Assembly (NCBI RefSeq): GCF_024734075.1
Contig: NZ_CP102850.1
Coordinates: 5,270,001-5,334,000 of the forward strand
DNA from: Gordonia mangrovi
Lineage (GTDB): Bacteria; Actinomycetota; Actinomycetes; Mycobacteriales; Mycobacteriaceae
Direction: 5' to 3'
DNA: 64,000 bases
Of this stretch, positions 1 to 8,810 are shown one piece after another; position 1 is the first letter of the stretch, and every line of letters begins with the position of its first letter. Both the position numbers and the translations under genes were made by a program. Under the pieces are notes generated by a model that was not told the origin of the DNA, did no database searches, and was given only the letters and a program-made list of their open reading frames with translations.

Positions 1-1
1 G

Positions 2-733
2 GTGAATGCACTGCGTGCCCTCTTCGGGACCGACCGGGTGCAGGCCCTGGCTCACCTCGATACTGCCGCGACGTTGCTGGCCGATCTGCCCGGACATCAC
101 TTTCCGCACTGGGGGCTCTGGGCGCTGCTGCGCGCGGTGCACGCGCCGCTCACCGACGCCGACCGCGCCCGCGTGCGCGGCAGCGCCGGCGCCGGCACCC
201 GCGCCAACCGGGCCCTGCTGGCCACCGCCGACGCCGTGGATGCGGGTCGTCGCGGCGAACGCGACCGTGCGCAGCGCGACTTCGCTGCCGCAGAGCTGGA
301 TATGCGCGGCTACGACAGCATCGACTGGTTGATCCACCTCACTCGCTGGATCGTGTCACCCGACGCCCGCCGCGACGGGTGGGGCGAACCCGTGGCGTGG
401 GCGCAGGAGGGTGTGCGCTGGTTCTCCGAGCACCACCAGGAGCCGCTGGCGACCAGTTGCCGACAGACGTTGCGGCAACTCGGGGCACCAGTCCCACGCC
501 GCGGACGCGGGAGCAGCCAGGTGCCGGCGCCCCTGCACGAGATGGGCGTGACCAGTCGCGAGGTCGACGTCCTCGTGTTGATCGCCTTACGGCTGTCCAA
601 CAGCGACATCGCCAACCGACTGGTGCTCTCGCCGCGCACCGTCGAACGTCATGTGAGCAGCCTGCTGAGCAAGACCGGGACATCCGGGCGCCGCGACCTC
701 GCGTTACTGGCCGAACGGCACGGGCTCGCCTGA
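2..733 (+). CDS. LuxR-family transcriptional regulator, C-terminal part (5' end outside window)
   Basis: The reading frame is open to the left edge, so this is most likely the tail of a larger regulator. The last 65 residues, from about 179 (GVTSREVDVLVLIA) to 240, form a LuxR-type helix-turn-helix with the usual SNSDIANRL and SPRTVERHV recognition-helix signatures. The preceding 170 residues are Ala/Arg-rich and helical, like the TPR-like sensor part of LAL/MalT-type or AfsR-like LuxR proteins. It probably binds DNA as a dimer and may control the enzyme cluster that follows on the same strand, but that is inference from position. The visible start GTG has no clear ribosome site. Confidence 0.85.
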   Translation: MNALRALFGTDRVQALAHLDTAATLLADLPGHHFPHWGLWALLRAVHAPLTDADRARVRGSAGAGTRANRALLATADAVDAGRRGERDRAQRDFAAAELDMRGYDSIDWLIHLTRWIVSPDARRDGWGEPVAWAQEGVRWFSEHHQEPLATSCRQTLRQLGAPVPRRGRGSSQVPAPLHEMGVTSREVDVLVLIALRLSNSDIANRLVLSPRTVERHVSSLLSKTGTSGRRDLALLAERHGLA

Positions 734-878
734 CGACTGCGCCTGTCAGCTCGGCAGGACCGGCTATATGAGTGGGCGAGACGGTTAACTGCGTGCTCGG
801 CGTGCTTAAGGCCGTACCCCGGAGGCGGCAGATTCGTGGGTGTCGGGAACGTCCCGACCACCGACGAAAGCAGACACC

Positions 879-1703
879 ATGGAACAACCCTGGGTGGGAG
901 ACACATTCGCTGCTCTCCCCGACACCCATGTGATCCCCACGTACTGGCCCGTCCCGGGGCTGGGCACGATCCCGATGAACGCATTCCTGCTCCGCTCGGC
1001 CGAGCCGGTCCTCGTCGACAGCGGGGTCGAGATCCTCGACGAGGAGTTCCTCGACGCGCTCGGCTCACTGATCGACCCAGTGGACATCCGCTGGATCTGG
1101 CTGACGCATGAGGACCGCGACCACACCGGAGCGCTGCGCCGACTCCTCGACATGGCGCCGCGCGCCACCGTTCTCGGCACGTTCATGACCTTCGGTCGGG
1201 CGGCCCCGGACGGCTGGTTGCCGCCGGACCGCACCCGCATCGTCAATCCCGGCGACACCGTGTCCGTCGGCGACCGCGAGCTACATGCGGTGCGTCCACC
1301 GCTGTTCGACAGCCCCGGCACCCTCGGCTTCCTCGACGGCAAGACCGGTGCCTACGTCGCCTCGGACTGCTTCGGTGCGCCGCTGCCGGCAGACGTCGTC
1401 GCGACCGATTCGGCCGACGCCGTGGACGCCGACACTCTGCGCGACGCCCAGATCACCTGGGCGACCGTGGACAGCCCGTGGGTGGTCGACACCGACCGCG
1501 CACGACTGAGCGGTCACGTCGACGCGGTGCGGAACCTCGATCCGAGCGTGCTGCTCTCGTCGCACCTGCCTCCGGTGCAGCGACGTGTCGGCCACAGCCT
1601 GGAATCGGTGGTCGCCGCACAGGGCGCCGAACTCGCGCCCGGCCTGACCCAGGAGCAACTCGAGTCACTGCTGGGCGAATTCGCACCGGCCGGAGTCGAG
1701 TGA
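879..1703 (+). CDS. MBL-fold protein, flavodiiron/ODP-like with altered metal ligands
   Basis: A 274-residue protein of the metallo-beta-lactamase fold. The signature stretch is THEDRDH, with H77, D79, D81 and H82. The common hydrolase pattern is HxHxDH and the flavodiiron (oxygen-binding diiron) pattern is HxExDH; here an Asp stands in the third position. The later Asp ligand is in SDCFG (D163) and the last His is in SSHLP (H229), both flavodiiron-like. No His is evident in the region where the fourth ligand is expected (around PPLFDSPGT). ATG at 879 is preferred to a GTG 39 bases upstream because the extra residues are not family-like. It is the first gene of a same-strand run of small enzymes. 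Confidence 0.8.
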   Translation: MEQPWVGDTFAALPDTHVIPTYWPVPGLGTIPMNAFLLRSAEPVLVDSGVEILDEEFLDALGSLIDPVDIRWIWLTHEDRDHTGALRRLLDMAPRATVLGTFMTFGRAAPDGWLPPDRTRIVNPGDTVSVGDRELHAVRPPLFDSPGTLGFLDGKTGAYVASDCFGAPLPADVVATDSADAVDADTLRDAQITWATVDSPWVVDTDRARLSGHVDAVRNLDPSVLLSSHLPPVQRRVGHSLESVVAAQGAELAPGLTQEQLESLLGEFAPAGVE

Positions 1704-1774
1704 CGTCACCGACATCGCCGTCGGACACCACCCACATCAACAATCACCAACACCATCAGCGAAGGAGAACCCTC

Positions 1775-2266
1775 ATGACCACCACCCTGCCCCACGACAG
1801 CACAGCCGCGACCAAGCCGACCTACCGCTTCGAAGGCCAGTTCAGCACCATCGTCCCGATCGGACCCGTCGCCGACGGCTTTCGGCTCAACGGGCACTTC
1901 GGCGGCAAGATCACCTACGGCGAGCTGGCCGGCGCCGACCTCGTCGGGCTCGACTACTTCCGCATCCGTCACGACGGCACCGGAATCGTCACCGCCCACG
2001 AGGTCGTCACCCTCGACGACAAGGTCGTCGCGGTGGAACTGCACGGCTACCTCGAACCGCCGGCCGGTGTGGCGGCACCCACGCCCGTTGACATCGTCAC
2101 CCCCGGATTCGCATGGCCGACAGAGCCGTACACCATCCACGTGGCCGCCACCTTCGAGACCGCGCACCCGGAACTCGCCCACCTGAACACCACCATCGTG
2201 GCGCACACGGGTGCGGTGAACTTCGCCGACGGCAGCCTCGTCGTCGAGGCGCGGCGGATCGGTTGA
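1775..2266 (+). CDS. DUF3237-like small protein
   Basis: A 163-residue soluble protein with no signal peptide or membrane segment. Its central part (about residues 39-90: GHFGGKITYGELAGAD, then IRHDGTGIVTAHEVVTLDD) follows the pattern of DUF3237 proteins, small beta-barrels of unknown biochemical role often found near detoxifying or aromatic-degrading enzymes. A strong ribosome site (GAAGGAG) 7 bases before the ATG fixes the start. It lies 71 bases after the MBL-fold gene and ahead of a glyoxalase-fold gene, so it is probably co-transcribed with them. Assignment to DUF3237 is by eye and moderate; the catalytic role is unknown. Confidence 0.65.
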   Translation: MTTTLPHDSTAATKPTYRFEGQFSTIVPIGPVADGFRLNGHFGGKITYGELAGADLVGLDYFRIRHDGTGIVTAHEVVTLDDKVVAVELHGYLEPPAGVAAPTPVDIVTPGFAWPTEPYTIHVAATFETAHPELAHLNTTIVAHTGAVNFADGSLVVEARRIG

Positions 2267-2352
2267 GCGCTACAGCCCGCGGCCCGCGGACGGATACGGG
2301 ACAATATGGCTCGTATCCGTCCGGGCACCCACCAGCCACCAAGGAGCCAGAG

Positions 2353-2799
2353 ATGCCGGATCCAGGGATGTCGGGTTCAGAGATGTCACCGCCGACCTCA
2401 CCACCGTCACTGCACAGCATCGCCCACGTGGCCCTCACCGTGACCGACCTCGCGCGCTCCCAGGAGTGGTATCAGCGGGTACTCGGCCTCGAGTACGTGA
2501 TCACCGTTCCGCACGAGGGCGGCGAGGGCATCGTGATGGCCGACCCGGACCGCCGGGTGTGGTGGGCGATCCACCGACACGACGGGCAGGACCTCGCTCC
2601 GTTCTCGGTCACCCGAACCGGACTCGATCACGTGGGCCTGCAGGTCAATTCGGTCGACGATCTACACGCCTGGTCCGGCTGGCTCGACAGCATCGGGGTC
2701 GCTCACAACGGCATCGCCGGCCTGCCCGACTTCGGCATGGCGGCGCTGGTCTTCTACGACCCGGACGGCATTCCGCTGGAATTGCTCGCCTACACCTGA
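2353..2799 (+). CDS. VOC/glyoxalase-fold protein
   Basis: A 148-residue single-domain vicinal-oxygen-chelate protein. After a Pro/Ser-rich lead of about 20 residues it shows the typical opening SIAHVALTVTDLARSQEWYQ, a middle HVGLQV strand and the closing YDPDGIPLELLAY. The metal-ligand positions are plausible: H in IAHVAL, H in LDHVGL and E in PLELLAY. Such proteins include glyoxalases, extradiol dioxygenases and fosfomycin-type resistance enzymes; the substrate cannot be read from sequence. An AAGGAG site 6 bases upstream supports the start. Neighbours suggest a small stress or detoxification cluster. Confidence 0.85.
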   Translation: MPDPGMSGSEMSPPTSPPSLHSIAHVALTVTDLARSQEWYQRVLGLEYVITVPHEGGEGIVMADPDRRVWWAIHRHDGQDLAPFSVTRTGLDHVGLQVNSVDDLHAWSGWLDSIGVAHNGIAGLPDFGMAALVFYDPDGIPLELLAYT

Positions 2800-2916
2800 T
2801 TTCCCGCTCATCTGACCCCGCGCATCCGATCCCGACGGCCGTCGACACGGCCGCCGGCGTCCCCGGCATGCCCGGAATCTCTTCGACACCAGACACTCCC
2901 ACGTCAGGACACTCCC

Positions 2917-3267
2917 ATGACATTGCTCCAAGTGAACTACGAACGCGCGCTCCCCCACGACGACGAGGAGCAGGCCACCGCACTGCGGCACGCCGCGCAG
3001 GCCATCTCCGGACTGCCCGGCCTCATCTGGAAGATCTGGCTCTACGACGACGACGCGCATGTCGCGGGCGGGCTGTATCTGTTCGACTCCGAGGCGAATG
3101 CGCGCCGGTGGGGCGACGGACCGATGGAGACCGCCCTGGGCAGCCATCCCGGAATCGGCCGGATCGACAAGCGGTACTTCGCCGTCGACGCCGAACTGAG
3201 CGCAGTGACCGGCGCACAGCCGACGCTGGCGCCGGCACCACTCGCCGCGCGGTCGGGTGGATCATGA
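2917..3267 (+). CDS. YdhR-type putative monooxygenase (dimeric alpha/beta barrel)
   Basis: A 116-residue protein. Residues 1-95 match the YdhR-like ferredoxin-fold family: an N-terminal strand LLQVNYE, a long helix with LRHAAQAISGLPGLIWKIW, then GGLYLFDSEANARRW, which is the core signature of these putative monooxygenases. The last 20 residues are Ala/Pro-rich and probably disordered. Its stop overlaps the next start by four bases (ATGA), so the membrane protein that follows is translationally coupled. Family members dimerise and have been proposed to oxygenate aromatic or polyketide-like compounds without cofactor; no substrate can be inferred here. Confidence 0.8.
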   Translation: MTLLQVNYERALPHDDEEQATALRHAAQAISGLPGLIWKIWLYDDDAHVAGGLYLFDSEANARRWGDGPMETALGSHPGIGRIDKRYFAVDAELSAVTGAQPTLAPAPLAARSGGS

Positions 3268-3968
3268 CGAAACCCGCACGCGCCGCCGACGAATTGCTCA
3301 CCGATCTCGGCCCACTCCAGCAGCTTCGGGCCGGCCGACTCCCGGAACGAGTCGGCCGACTCCTGGCCGGCCTGGCGCTCTACGGCCTCTCGATCGCGTT
3401 CATGATCGAGAGCGCCGTCGGCGCCTCCCCGTGGGATGTCTTCCACGTGGGTGTGGCCAGACACGTGCCGATCTCGCTCGGGACCGTGCTGACCGTGGCC
3501 TCGGTGGGTGTCTTGCTCGCGTGGATTCCGCTGCGCCAGAAACCGGGTGCCGGCACCGTGGCCAACACGCTGTTGCTCGGACCGTTCGCCGACGTCGGTC
3601 TCCTGCTCCTGCCGGCGCCGGACTCCTTGGTGCTCCGCATCGGCTACATGCTCGCAGGTGTGGCGCTGTGCGCCGTCGGAACCGCACTGTATGTGGGCGC
3701 GCAACTGGGTCCGGGCCCACGCGACGGACTGATGACCGGCCTCGTGCGACGCACCGGCCGCTCGGTCCGCCTGGTCCGCACCGGTATCGAACTGACCGTG
3801 CTGTTCGCCGGCATGGCGCTCGGCGCGACGGTGGGCCCGGGCACGGTGGTGTTCGCACTGGGGGTCGGGCCGCTGACCCAGGTGCTGCTGCCTTACCTGG
3901 TCGTCGACCTCCGTCGCGAGTCCCGGGTCGAACGTGCGCCGGAAGCCACCCCGTGTCCTTCGTGTTGA
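3264..3968 (+). CDS. YczE/YyaS/YitT-family integral membrane protein
   Basis: A 234-residue protein with about five hydrophobic segments. It carries the two family signatures: ASPWDVFHVGVA after the first segment and GPGPRDGLMTGL in the middle, both typical of the YczE/YyaS group. The role of this family is not established; Bacillus YczE is needed for antibiotic synthesis in one setting. ATGA overlap with the YdhR-like gene indicates coupled translation. The C-terminal tail (about 15 residues after DLRRES) is polar and probably cytosolic. Confidence 0.85.
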   Translation: MTKPARAADELLTDLGPLQQLRAGRLPERVGRLLAGLALYGLSIAFMIESAVGASPWDVFHVGVARHVPISLGTVLTVASVGVLLAWIPLRQKPGAGTVANTLLLGPFADVGLLLLPAPDSLVLRIGYMLAGVALCAVGTALYVGAQLGPGPRDGLMTGLVRRTGRSVRLVRTGIELTVLFAGMALGATVGPGTVVFALGVGPLTQVLLPYLVVDLRRESRVERAPEATPCPSC

Positions 3969-4002
3969 CGCCGGTCGGCTGCGGTTCTGGTTGACTGGCG
4001 CC

Positions 4003-4548
4003 GTGGCGCATTCCATCGAGCTCCTGCCCGATGATTCGATCGACGCGCGGATCCGCGCCGAATGGCAGGCCCTGGCCGACGCCGGACTGCCCAGCGCGGC
4101 GCGGATCCGCGCGTCGAGCAATCGGCCGCACGTCACCCTGATCGCTGCCGGACACATCGACGGTGGTGTGGATGCCACGCTCGCCGACTGCGCAGGCGAC
4201 CTACCGCTACCGTGCCGCATCGGCGCCCCACTGCTGTTCGGACACGGCTCCCGCCGTATCCTCGCCCGGCTCGTGGTGCCGAGCGCGGCACTGCTGTCGG
4301 TGCACGCCCGGGTGTTCGAGACCGCCACACCGTTCCTCGGTGACGCCGGCGCCTTCGCTCATGCGGCACCGGACAGCTGGACACCACACATCACTCTGGC
4401 GCGCCGCGTCGAGACCGCCCAGGTGGCCGCAGTGCTCGAAGTCCTCGACGCGCTCGGGCCGTTCGACGCTGCCGGGTCGTTCACCGCGCTGCGCCGATGG
4501 GATCCCGACAACCGCCTCGAGCACATCGTGGCCGGTTCTGCCGGTTGA
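4003..4548 (+). CDS. 2H phosphoesterase (2'-5' RNA ligase/CPDase-like)
   Basis: A 181-residue protein with the two HxT/S motifs that define the 2H superfamily: RPHVTL (H43, T45) and TPHITL (H129, T131). These enzymes hydrolyse or form 2'-5' or cyclic phosphodiester bonds in RNA or small nucleotides. GTG at 4003 gives the compact N-terminus (AHSIELLPDD) expected for the family; an earlier in-frame ATG would run into the upstream membrane-protein gene. It follows that gene by 34 bases and is probably in the same transcript. Confidence 0.85.
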   Translation: MAHSIELLPDDSIDARIRAEWQALADAGLPSAARIRASSNRPHVTLIAAGHIDGGVDATLADCAGDLPLPCRIGAPLLFGHGSRRILARLVVPSAALLSVHARVFETATPFLGDAGAFAHAAPDSWTPHITLARRVETAQVAAVLEVLDALGPFDAAGSFTALRRWDPDNRLEHIVAGSAG

Positions 4549-4619
4549 CGAAGCCGCGTGAGAGAACCTCGCATCGGCGTGAGAGCGAACTGAGAGGGGC
4601 AGGTCGCATCCTTACACCC

Positions 4620-5762
4620 ATGACCACATCAGCACCCATCAACCCAGCACCCAACCCATCGATTCAGTCCCCCGCTCCGGCCGCTGCCGGCCCGGAGCCG
4701 ATCACCGCGGATGCCTTCGCCGAGCGGATCTTCAACTCCGCACTCGCGACCGCCGAGACGATGAGCATCTACGTCGGTGAGCGACTCGGCTGGTACGACT
4801 GTCTGACCGCACACGGTCCGCTGTCGGCCGACGAACTGGCCGAGCGCACCGGCACGCACCGGCGCTACGCCAAGGAATGGTTGGAAATGCAGTCGGCCTT
4901 CGGGATTCTCGACGCCGACCTGAGCACCGACCCCGTCCGCTTCGGGATCTCGCCCGGAGTGGCCGAGGCCCTCACCGACACCGCCAGTCTTGCCTACCTG
5001 GGCGCGTTGCCGCGCTTGTTCGCGGCATCGTTGGGCCATCTCCCGGCGCTGCTCGATGCCTACCGCACCGGCGGCGGTGTCAGTTGGGTCGAGTTCGGCC
5101 CCGACGCGCGTGAATGTCAGGCGGCGCTGAACCGGCCGTGGTTCGACCGCGAGCTGGCACCGGCGCTCGCCGGCGTCGAGCACCTGCACGCACGGTTGTC
5201 CCGGCCCGGCGCACGCATCGCCGATGTCGGTTTCGGCGGTGGCTACTCGACCATTGCGTTGGCCAAGGCGTACCCCGAGGCGACCTTCGTCGGTCTCGAC
5301 GTCGACGAGGCGTCGGTGCAGATGGCACGCCGGGCGGCGTGTGAAGCAGGGGTCGACGACCGGGTGGAGTTCCTGCTCGCCGACGGATCCGACGCGGCCG
5401 GGCGAGGTCCGTTCGACGTCGTGTTCGCGTTCGAGTGCCTGCACGACATGCCCCGGCCGGTCGAGGTGTTGTCGGCGGCGCGCGCCTCGCTTGCCCCCGA
5501 CGGCAGGATGGTCGTCATGGACGAAGCCGTGTCCGACGCGTTCGCCGGTCCGGCAGACGATCTGGACAAGATCATGTACGCCTTCTCGATGTTCATCTGT
5601 CTGCCGGACGGGATGAGTTCGCCGCCGTCGGCCGGTACGGGCACCGTCATGCGGCCGGCCACCCTGCAGTCGTATGCGCACGATGCCGGGTTCGCGAAGG
5701 TCGACGTGCTGCCGATCGAGGACTTCAGTTTCTTCCGCTTCTACGAACTCACCCCGCGCTGA
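4620..5762 (+). CDS. Winged-helix SAM-dependent methyltransferase (Rv2258c-like)
   Basis: A 380-residue methyltransferase. After a Pro/Ala-rich lead of 30 residues comes a winged-helix dimerisation domain (AETMSIYVGERLGWYDCL, then SADELAERTGTHRRYAKEWL). A Rossmann domain follows with the glycine motif DVGFGGG at 202-208, the acidic ribose-binding end of strand 2 (GLDVDE) and a motif IV region FAFECLHDM. This matches the Rv2258c family found across mycobacteria and Streptomyces; the natural acceptor is unknown. Its 3' end overlaps the convergent AfsR-type regulator by 14 bases. A paralogue at 37971-39017 is likewise next to an AfsR-type gene. Confidence 0.9.
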   Translation: MTTSAPINPAPNPSIQSPAPAAAGPEPITADAFAERIFNSALATAETMSIYVGERLGWYDCLTAHGPLSADELAERTGTHRRYAKEWLEMQSAFGILDADLSTDPVRFGISPGVAEALTDTASLAYLGALPRLFAASLGHLPALLDAYRTGGGVSWVEFGPDARECQAALNRPWFDRELAPALAGVEHLHARLSRPGARIADVGFGGGYSTIALAKAYPEATFVGLDVDEASVQMARRAACEAGVDDRVEFLLADGSDAAGRGPFDVVFAFECLHDMPRPVEVLSAARASLAPDGRMVVMDEAVSDAFAGPADDLDKIMYAFSMFICLPDGMSSPPSAGTGTVMRPATLQSYAHDAGFAKVDVLPIEDFSFFRFYELTPR

Positions 5763-8733
5763 GCGCGGCCAACGCCGCGGCGACGACATCGGCTCGCGGC
5801 AACTCGGCGCCGCGCACCATCAGCTCATCGACCGTCTCCTCCCCGAGGCGCTCGCGGAGCTGCCGGTGCGCGGCGTCGAGCCGTTGCGCGTCGGTGCCGT
5901 AGGCCCCGGCACCCGTGATCTCGTCGGCCCGGTACATCGCACCCAACAGTTCCGCGGCCGGCTCCAGGCGATCGAGCTGGAGCAACACATCGACGACCGT
6001 GCGCAACGACACCCATTGGTGGGTCCAGTTGCCGGCGTCGCGCCAGTGGTTGAGGACATCGGTGAACAGCCGCGCAGCCACCTCGGGTGTGCCGCTGCGG
6101 GCTTCGATCGATGCGCGGGAGACCAGCGCCACGCCCATCAGATAACGGTCGCCGGTCTGCTCGGCGACCGCGATGGCCTCGTCGAGCAATGTGCCGGCCG
6201 TGACCGGATCGATGTCGAGGATGCATTCGCCCGCACCGTACTTCGCCCAACCGTCCACCACCCTTTCGCCGGCGGCGGTGCACAGTTCGGCGACCCGCAG
6301 CGAGGCCCGGTGGGCGGCACGGCCGTCTCCGCGGTAGGCGTTCATCAGCTGGCCGCACAGATCGGCCATCCGACCCGCACCCACCATTCCCGCCGCCGTC
6401 GCCGCGGCACGGAACTCGCGGGCCAACGTCGCCGAGACGTCGAGGTCACCCTGGAACAGACCCACCTCGACGAGCATCATCCGCAGATACACCTCCACGA
6501 CCGGGTCGGGGTCACACGCCAGCCCCGACCGGGCGCAGTCCAGGGCGGCCGGCAGGTCACCGTCGAAGCGGGCGCCGGCGGCCGCGACCGCCCACGCCGC
6601 CGGCATCTGCGTCACCTCGCCGTCGGGCAACCGTGCCGCGGCCTCGCGGAGCCGGCGCGACCACGAGGTCGCCTCGGTACTCATGGTCAATTCCAGAAAC
6701 GGGATCACGCCCGGCAGCAACTGTTCCCCGAGCGCCGGGTCGGCCTCGCAGGCATGATCGACGGCCTGTCGAACGTCGTCGAGACGCGCGGCGATCAGGC
6801 CGGCGGCGGCCACGTGTCCCGGGCCGTACAGGTCTCGCCCCAGCGGCGCGATCCGGTCCGCGATCAGCCGCGCATGCGCCGACCGCGCCGCCATGCGCCG
6901 GTCCTGGTCGTCGAGTTGCCGCAGCCCGAAAGCGCGCAGGGTCTCGAGCATCCGGTAGCCGGCGGCGTCCGGCGTGAGCATCGACGCGTCCACGAGCTCG
7001 CTGATGGTCTCGGCCACCTCGTGGCCCGGGAGTACGCCACTGAGGTCGGCCAGCGCCTCCGCGTCGTCGAGGTCGAATCGGGCCGGGAACACCGCCAGCA
7101 CATCGAACAGGGCGCGTCCCGCATCGCTCAACAACGTGTAGGACCAGTCGACCAGAGCGTGCAGGCTGCGGTGACGCGGGTCGTGGCCGCGCGAACTGTG
7201 CAGAATCCGGAAACGCCACTGCAATCGGTCGACGAGCGCACCCGGGGCGATCGCCCGGGCCTTGGTCGCGGCGAGTTCCACCCCGAGTGGCAGACCGTCG
7301 AGCCGGCGGCAGATCTCCGCCACGGCGTCACCGTTGTCCTCGGTGAGCGCGAAACGATTGTCACGGGCCCGCGCACGAGCACAGAACAGCCGTACCGACG
7401 GGGTCGACGCTATCTCTTGATGCGATGCCTTCGGGGCCGGCACCGTCAGCGGTTCGAGCACACTGACCTCCTCGTTGGCCAACCCCAGCGGGACGCGCGA
7501 TGTCGCGACCACCGCCATCCGTGGGCACCGGGAGGTGACCGCACTCGCCAACTCGGCGGCGGCGTCGACGACGTGCTCACAGTTGTCGAGGACCAGCAAT
7601 CCAGTACGCGGCGAGAGTGATTCGATGAGCGCATCGAGGTCGGCGAGATCGCGTCGAGGGGAGGAACCCGTCGCCGACACGACGCTGTGCACGACATCGG
7701 CCGGCGACTGCACGCCGGACAGCTCCGCCGTCCAGGTGGAGTCTCGGCCGTGGACGTGCTCACGCACCAGCGCGGTCTTGCCGACACCGCCCGGACCGAC
7801 CACGGTGACCACGGTTCCCGGCCGCAGCCGGGCCGCGAGGTCGGCCAGTTCACGACCACGCCCGAGCAGTGGACCGTCCCCATCCTGCGTGGGCGACGAC
7901 GAAGGCGGCGGGACCTCCGAGCGTGCCGGCGGCTGCTCCTTTCGGGGCCGCACCGGCTCCGGGGAGCGTTCTCCCGACAGAATCCGTTCGTGCAGATCGG
8001 CCAGGCGCGCAGCCGGTTCGGTGCCCAGGTCGGTCGACAACCGGGTGCGCAGGTGCCGGTACACCTCGAGCGCGTCGGCGGGCCGATCCGCCTGCCAGAA
8101 GCCGTGCATGCGGCGCAGGTGCACACTCTCGCGGTAGGGATACTCGACCGCGGCGGCCTCGAGTCTGCTCGCCGCGTCGGCGGGCCGACCCGAGCGCAAC
8201 AGCGCGTCGGCGGTGGCCTCGGCGATGCGTACACGCATCTCCTCGAGCGCCTCGACCTCCCCGCGCACCCATGGTTCGTCGGCGAACTCGCCGAATGGCC
8301 TGCCACGCCAGAGGGCCTCGGCAGTGTCGAACAGAGCGATCGCCGCATCGGGGTCCGTGTCGGCGACCGCGCACCCCTCGTGGAAACGGTCGGCGTAGGC
8401 GAGCATGTCGATCTCACTCCGGTCGACGAGGAGCGAGTATCCCGGCGCCGCGGTGACCACCTTCAGTTGTTCGGCCACGCCACGCTCTCGCAGTTGCGCC
8501 CGCAGCCGAAACACCAGATTGTGCAGGGCGGATTCGGGGTTGGTCGGTGACCTGTCGCCCCAGAGGATCTCGGCGAGCCAGTCGGCGTCGGCGGTGGCGT
8601 TGGCCCGGCTGGCGAGCGCCGCGAGCAGACATCGCAGCCGCGGACTGCCGAACTGATCGGCGCGCGCGTCGCCTGGTCCGGACACATTGACCGGGCCGAG
8701 GAGCAGTACGCTGACCACGGGGAATTCTAACAT
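5749..8733 (-). CDS. AfsR/SARP-type large transcriptional regulator (BTAD, NB-ARC-like ATPase)
   Basis: About 994 residues. The order is an N-terminal OmpR-like winged helix (about 1-95), a bacterial transcriptional activation domain with TPR-like repeats (about 100-245), a charged linker, and a STAND/NB-ARC-like NTPase. The NTPase has Walker A GPGGVGKTALV near residue 314, Walker B LLVLDNCEH, the sensor VVATSRVPLG and a LPLGVELAA (GLPL-like) motif. A long helical-repeat C-terminus follows. Such proteins sense a ligand through the repeats, hydrolyse ATP and activate secondary-metabolite or local operons. Start chosen at ATG 8733; a GTG at 8793 would reach close to the divergent gene. It overlaps the upstream methyltransferase tail to tail. 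Confidence 0.88.
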   Translation of the reverse strand: MLEFPVVSVLLLGPVNVSGPGDARADQFGSPRLRCLLAALASRANATADADWLAEILWGDRSPTNPESALHNLVFRLRAQLRERGVAEQLKVVTAAPGYSLLVDRSEIDMLAYADRFHEGCAVADTDPDAAIALFDTAEALWRGRPFGEFADEPWVRGEVEALEEMRVRIAEATADALLRSGRPADAASRLEAAAVEYPYRESVHLRRMHGFWQADRPADALEVYRHLRTRLSTDLGTEPAARLADLHERILSGERSPEPVRPRKEQPPARSEVPPPSSSPTQDGDGPLLGRGRELADLAARLRPGTVVTVVGPGGVGKTALVREHVHGRDSTWTAELSGVQSPADVVHSVVSATGSSPRRDLADLDALIESLSPRTGLLVLDNCEHVVDAAAELASAVTSRCPRMAVVATSRVPLGLANEEVSVLEPLTVPAPKASHQEIASTPSVRLFCARARARDNRFALTEDNGDAVAEICRRLDGLPLGVELAATKARAIAPGALVDRLQWRFRILHSSRGHDPRHRSLHALVDWSYTLLSDAGRALFDVLAVFPARFDLDDAEALADLSGVLPGHEVAETISELVDASMLTPDAAGYRMLETLRAFGLRQLDDQDRRMAARSAHARLIADRIAPLGRDLYGPGHVAAAGLIAARLDDVRQAVDHACEADPALGEQLLPGVIPFLELTMSTEATSWSRRLREAAARLPDGEVTQMPAAWAVAAAGARFDGDLPAALDCARSGLACDPDPVVEVYLRMMLVEVGLFQGDLDVSATLAREFRAAATAAGMVGAGRMADLCGQLMNAYRGDGRAAHRASLRVAELCTAAGERVVDGWAKYGAGECILDIDPVTAGTLLDEAIAVAEQTGDRYLMGVALVSRASIEARSGTPEVAARLFTDVLNHWRDAGNWTHQWVSLRTVVDVLLQLDRLEPAAELLGAMYRADEITGAGAYGTDAQRLDAAHRQLRERLGEETVDELMVRGAELPRADVVAAALAALSAG

Positions 8734-8810
8734 CGGGCGGGCGGTCGCACGCACGAGCGTCGCCTGTGGCGGGAACGGTCTGCGCCGGGGCACTGGTTAG
8801 ACTCACCGGC

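Noticed and set aside
5674-7620. Long open frame on the plus strand over the AfsR-type regulator
   Set aside because: Arg/Gln/His-rich translation without domains; the opposite strand carries Walker motifs and BTAD.
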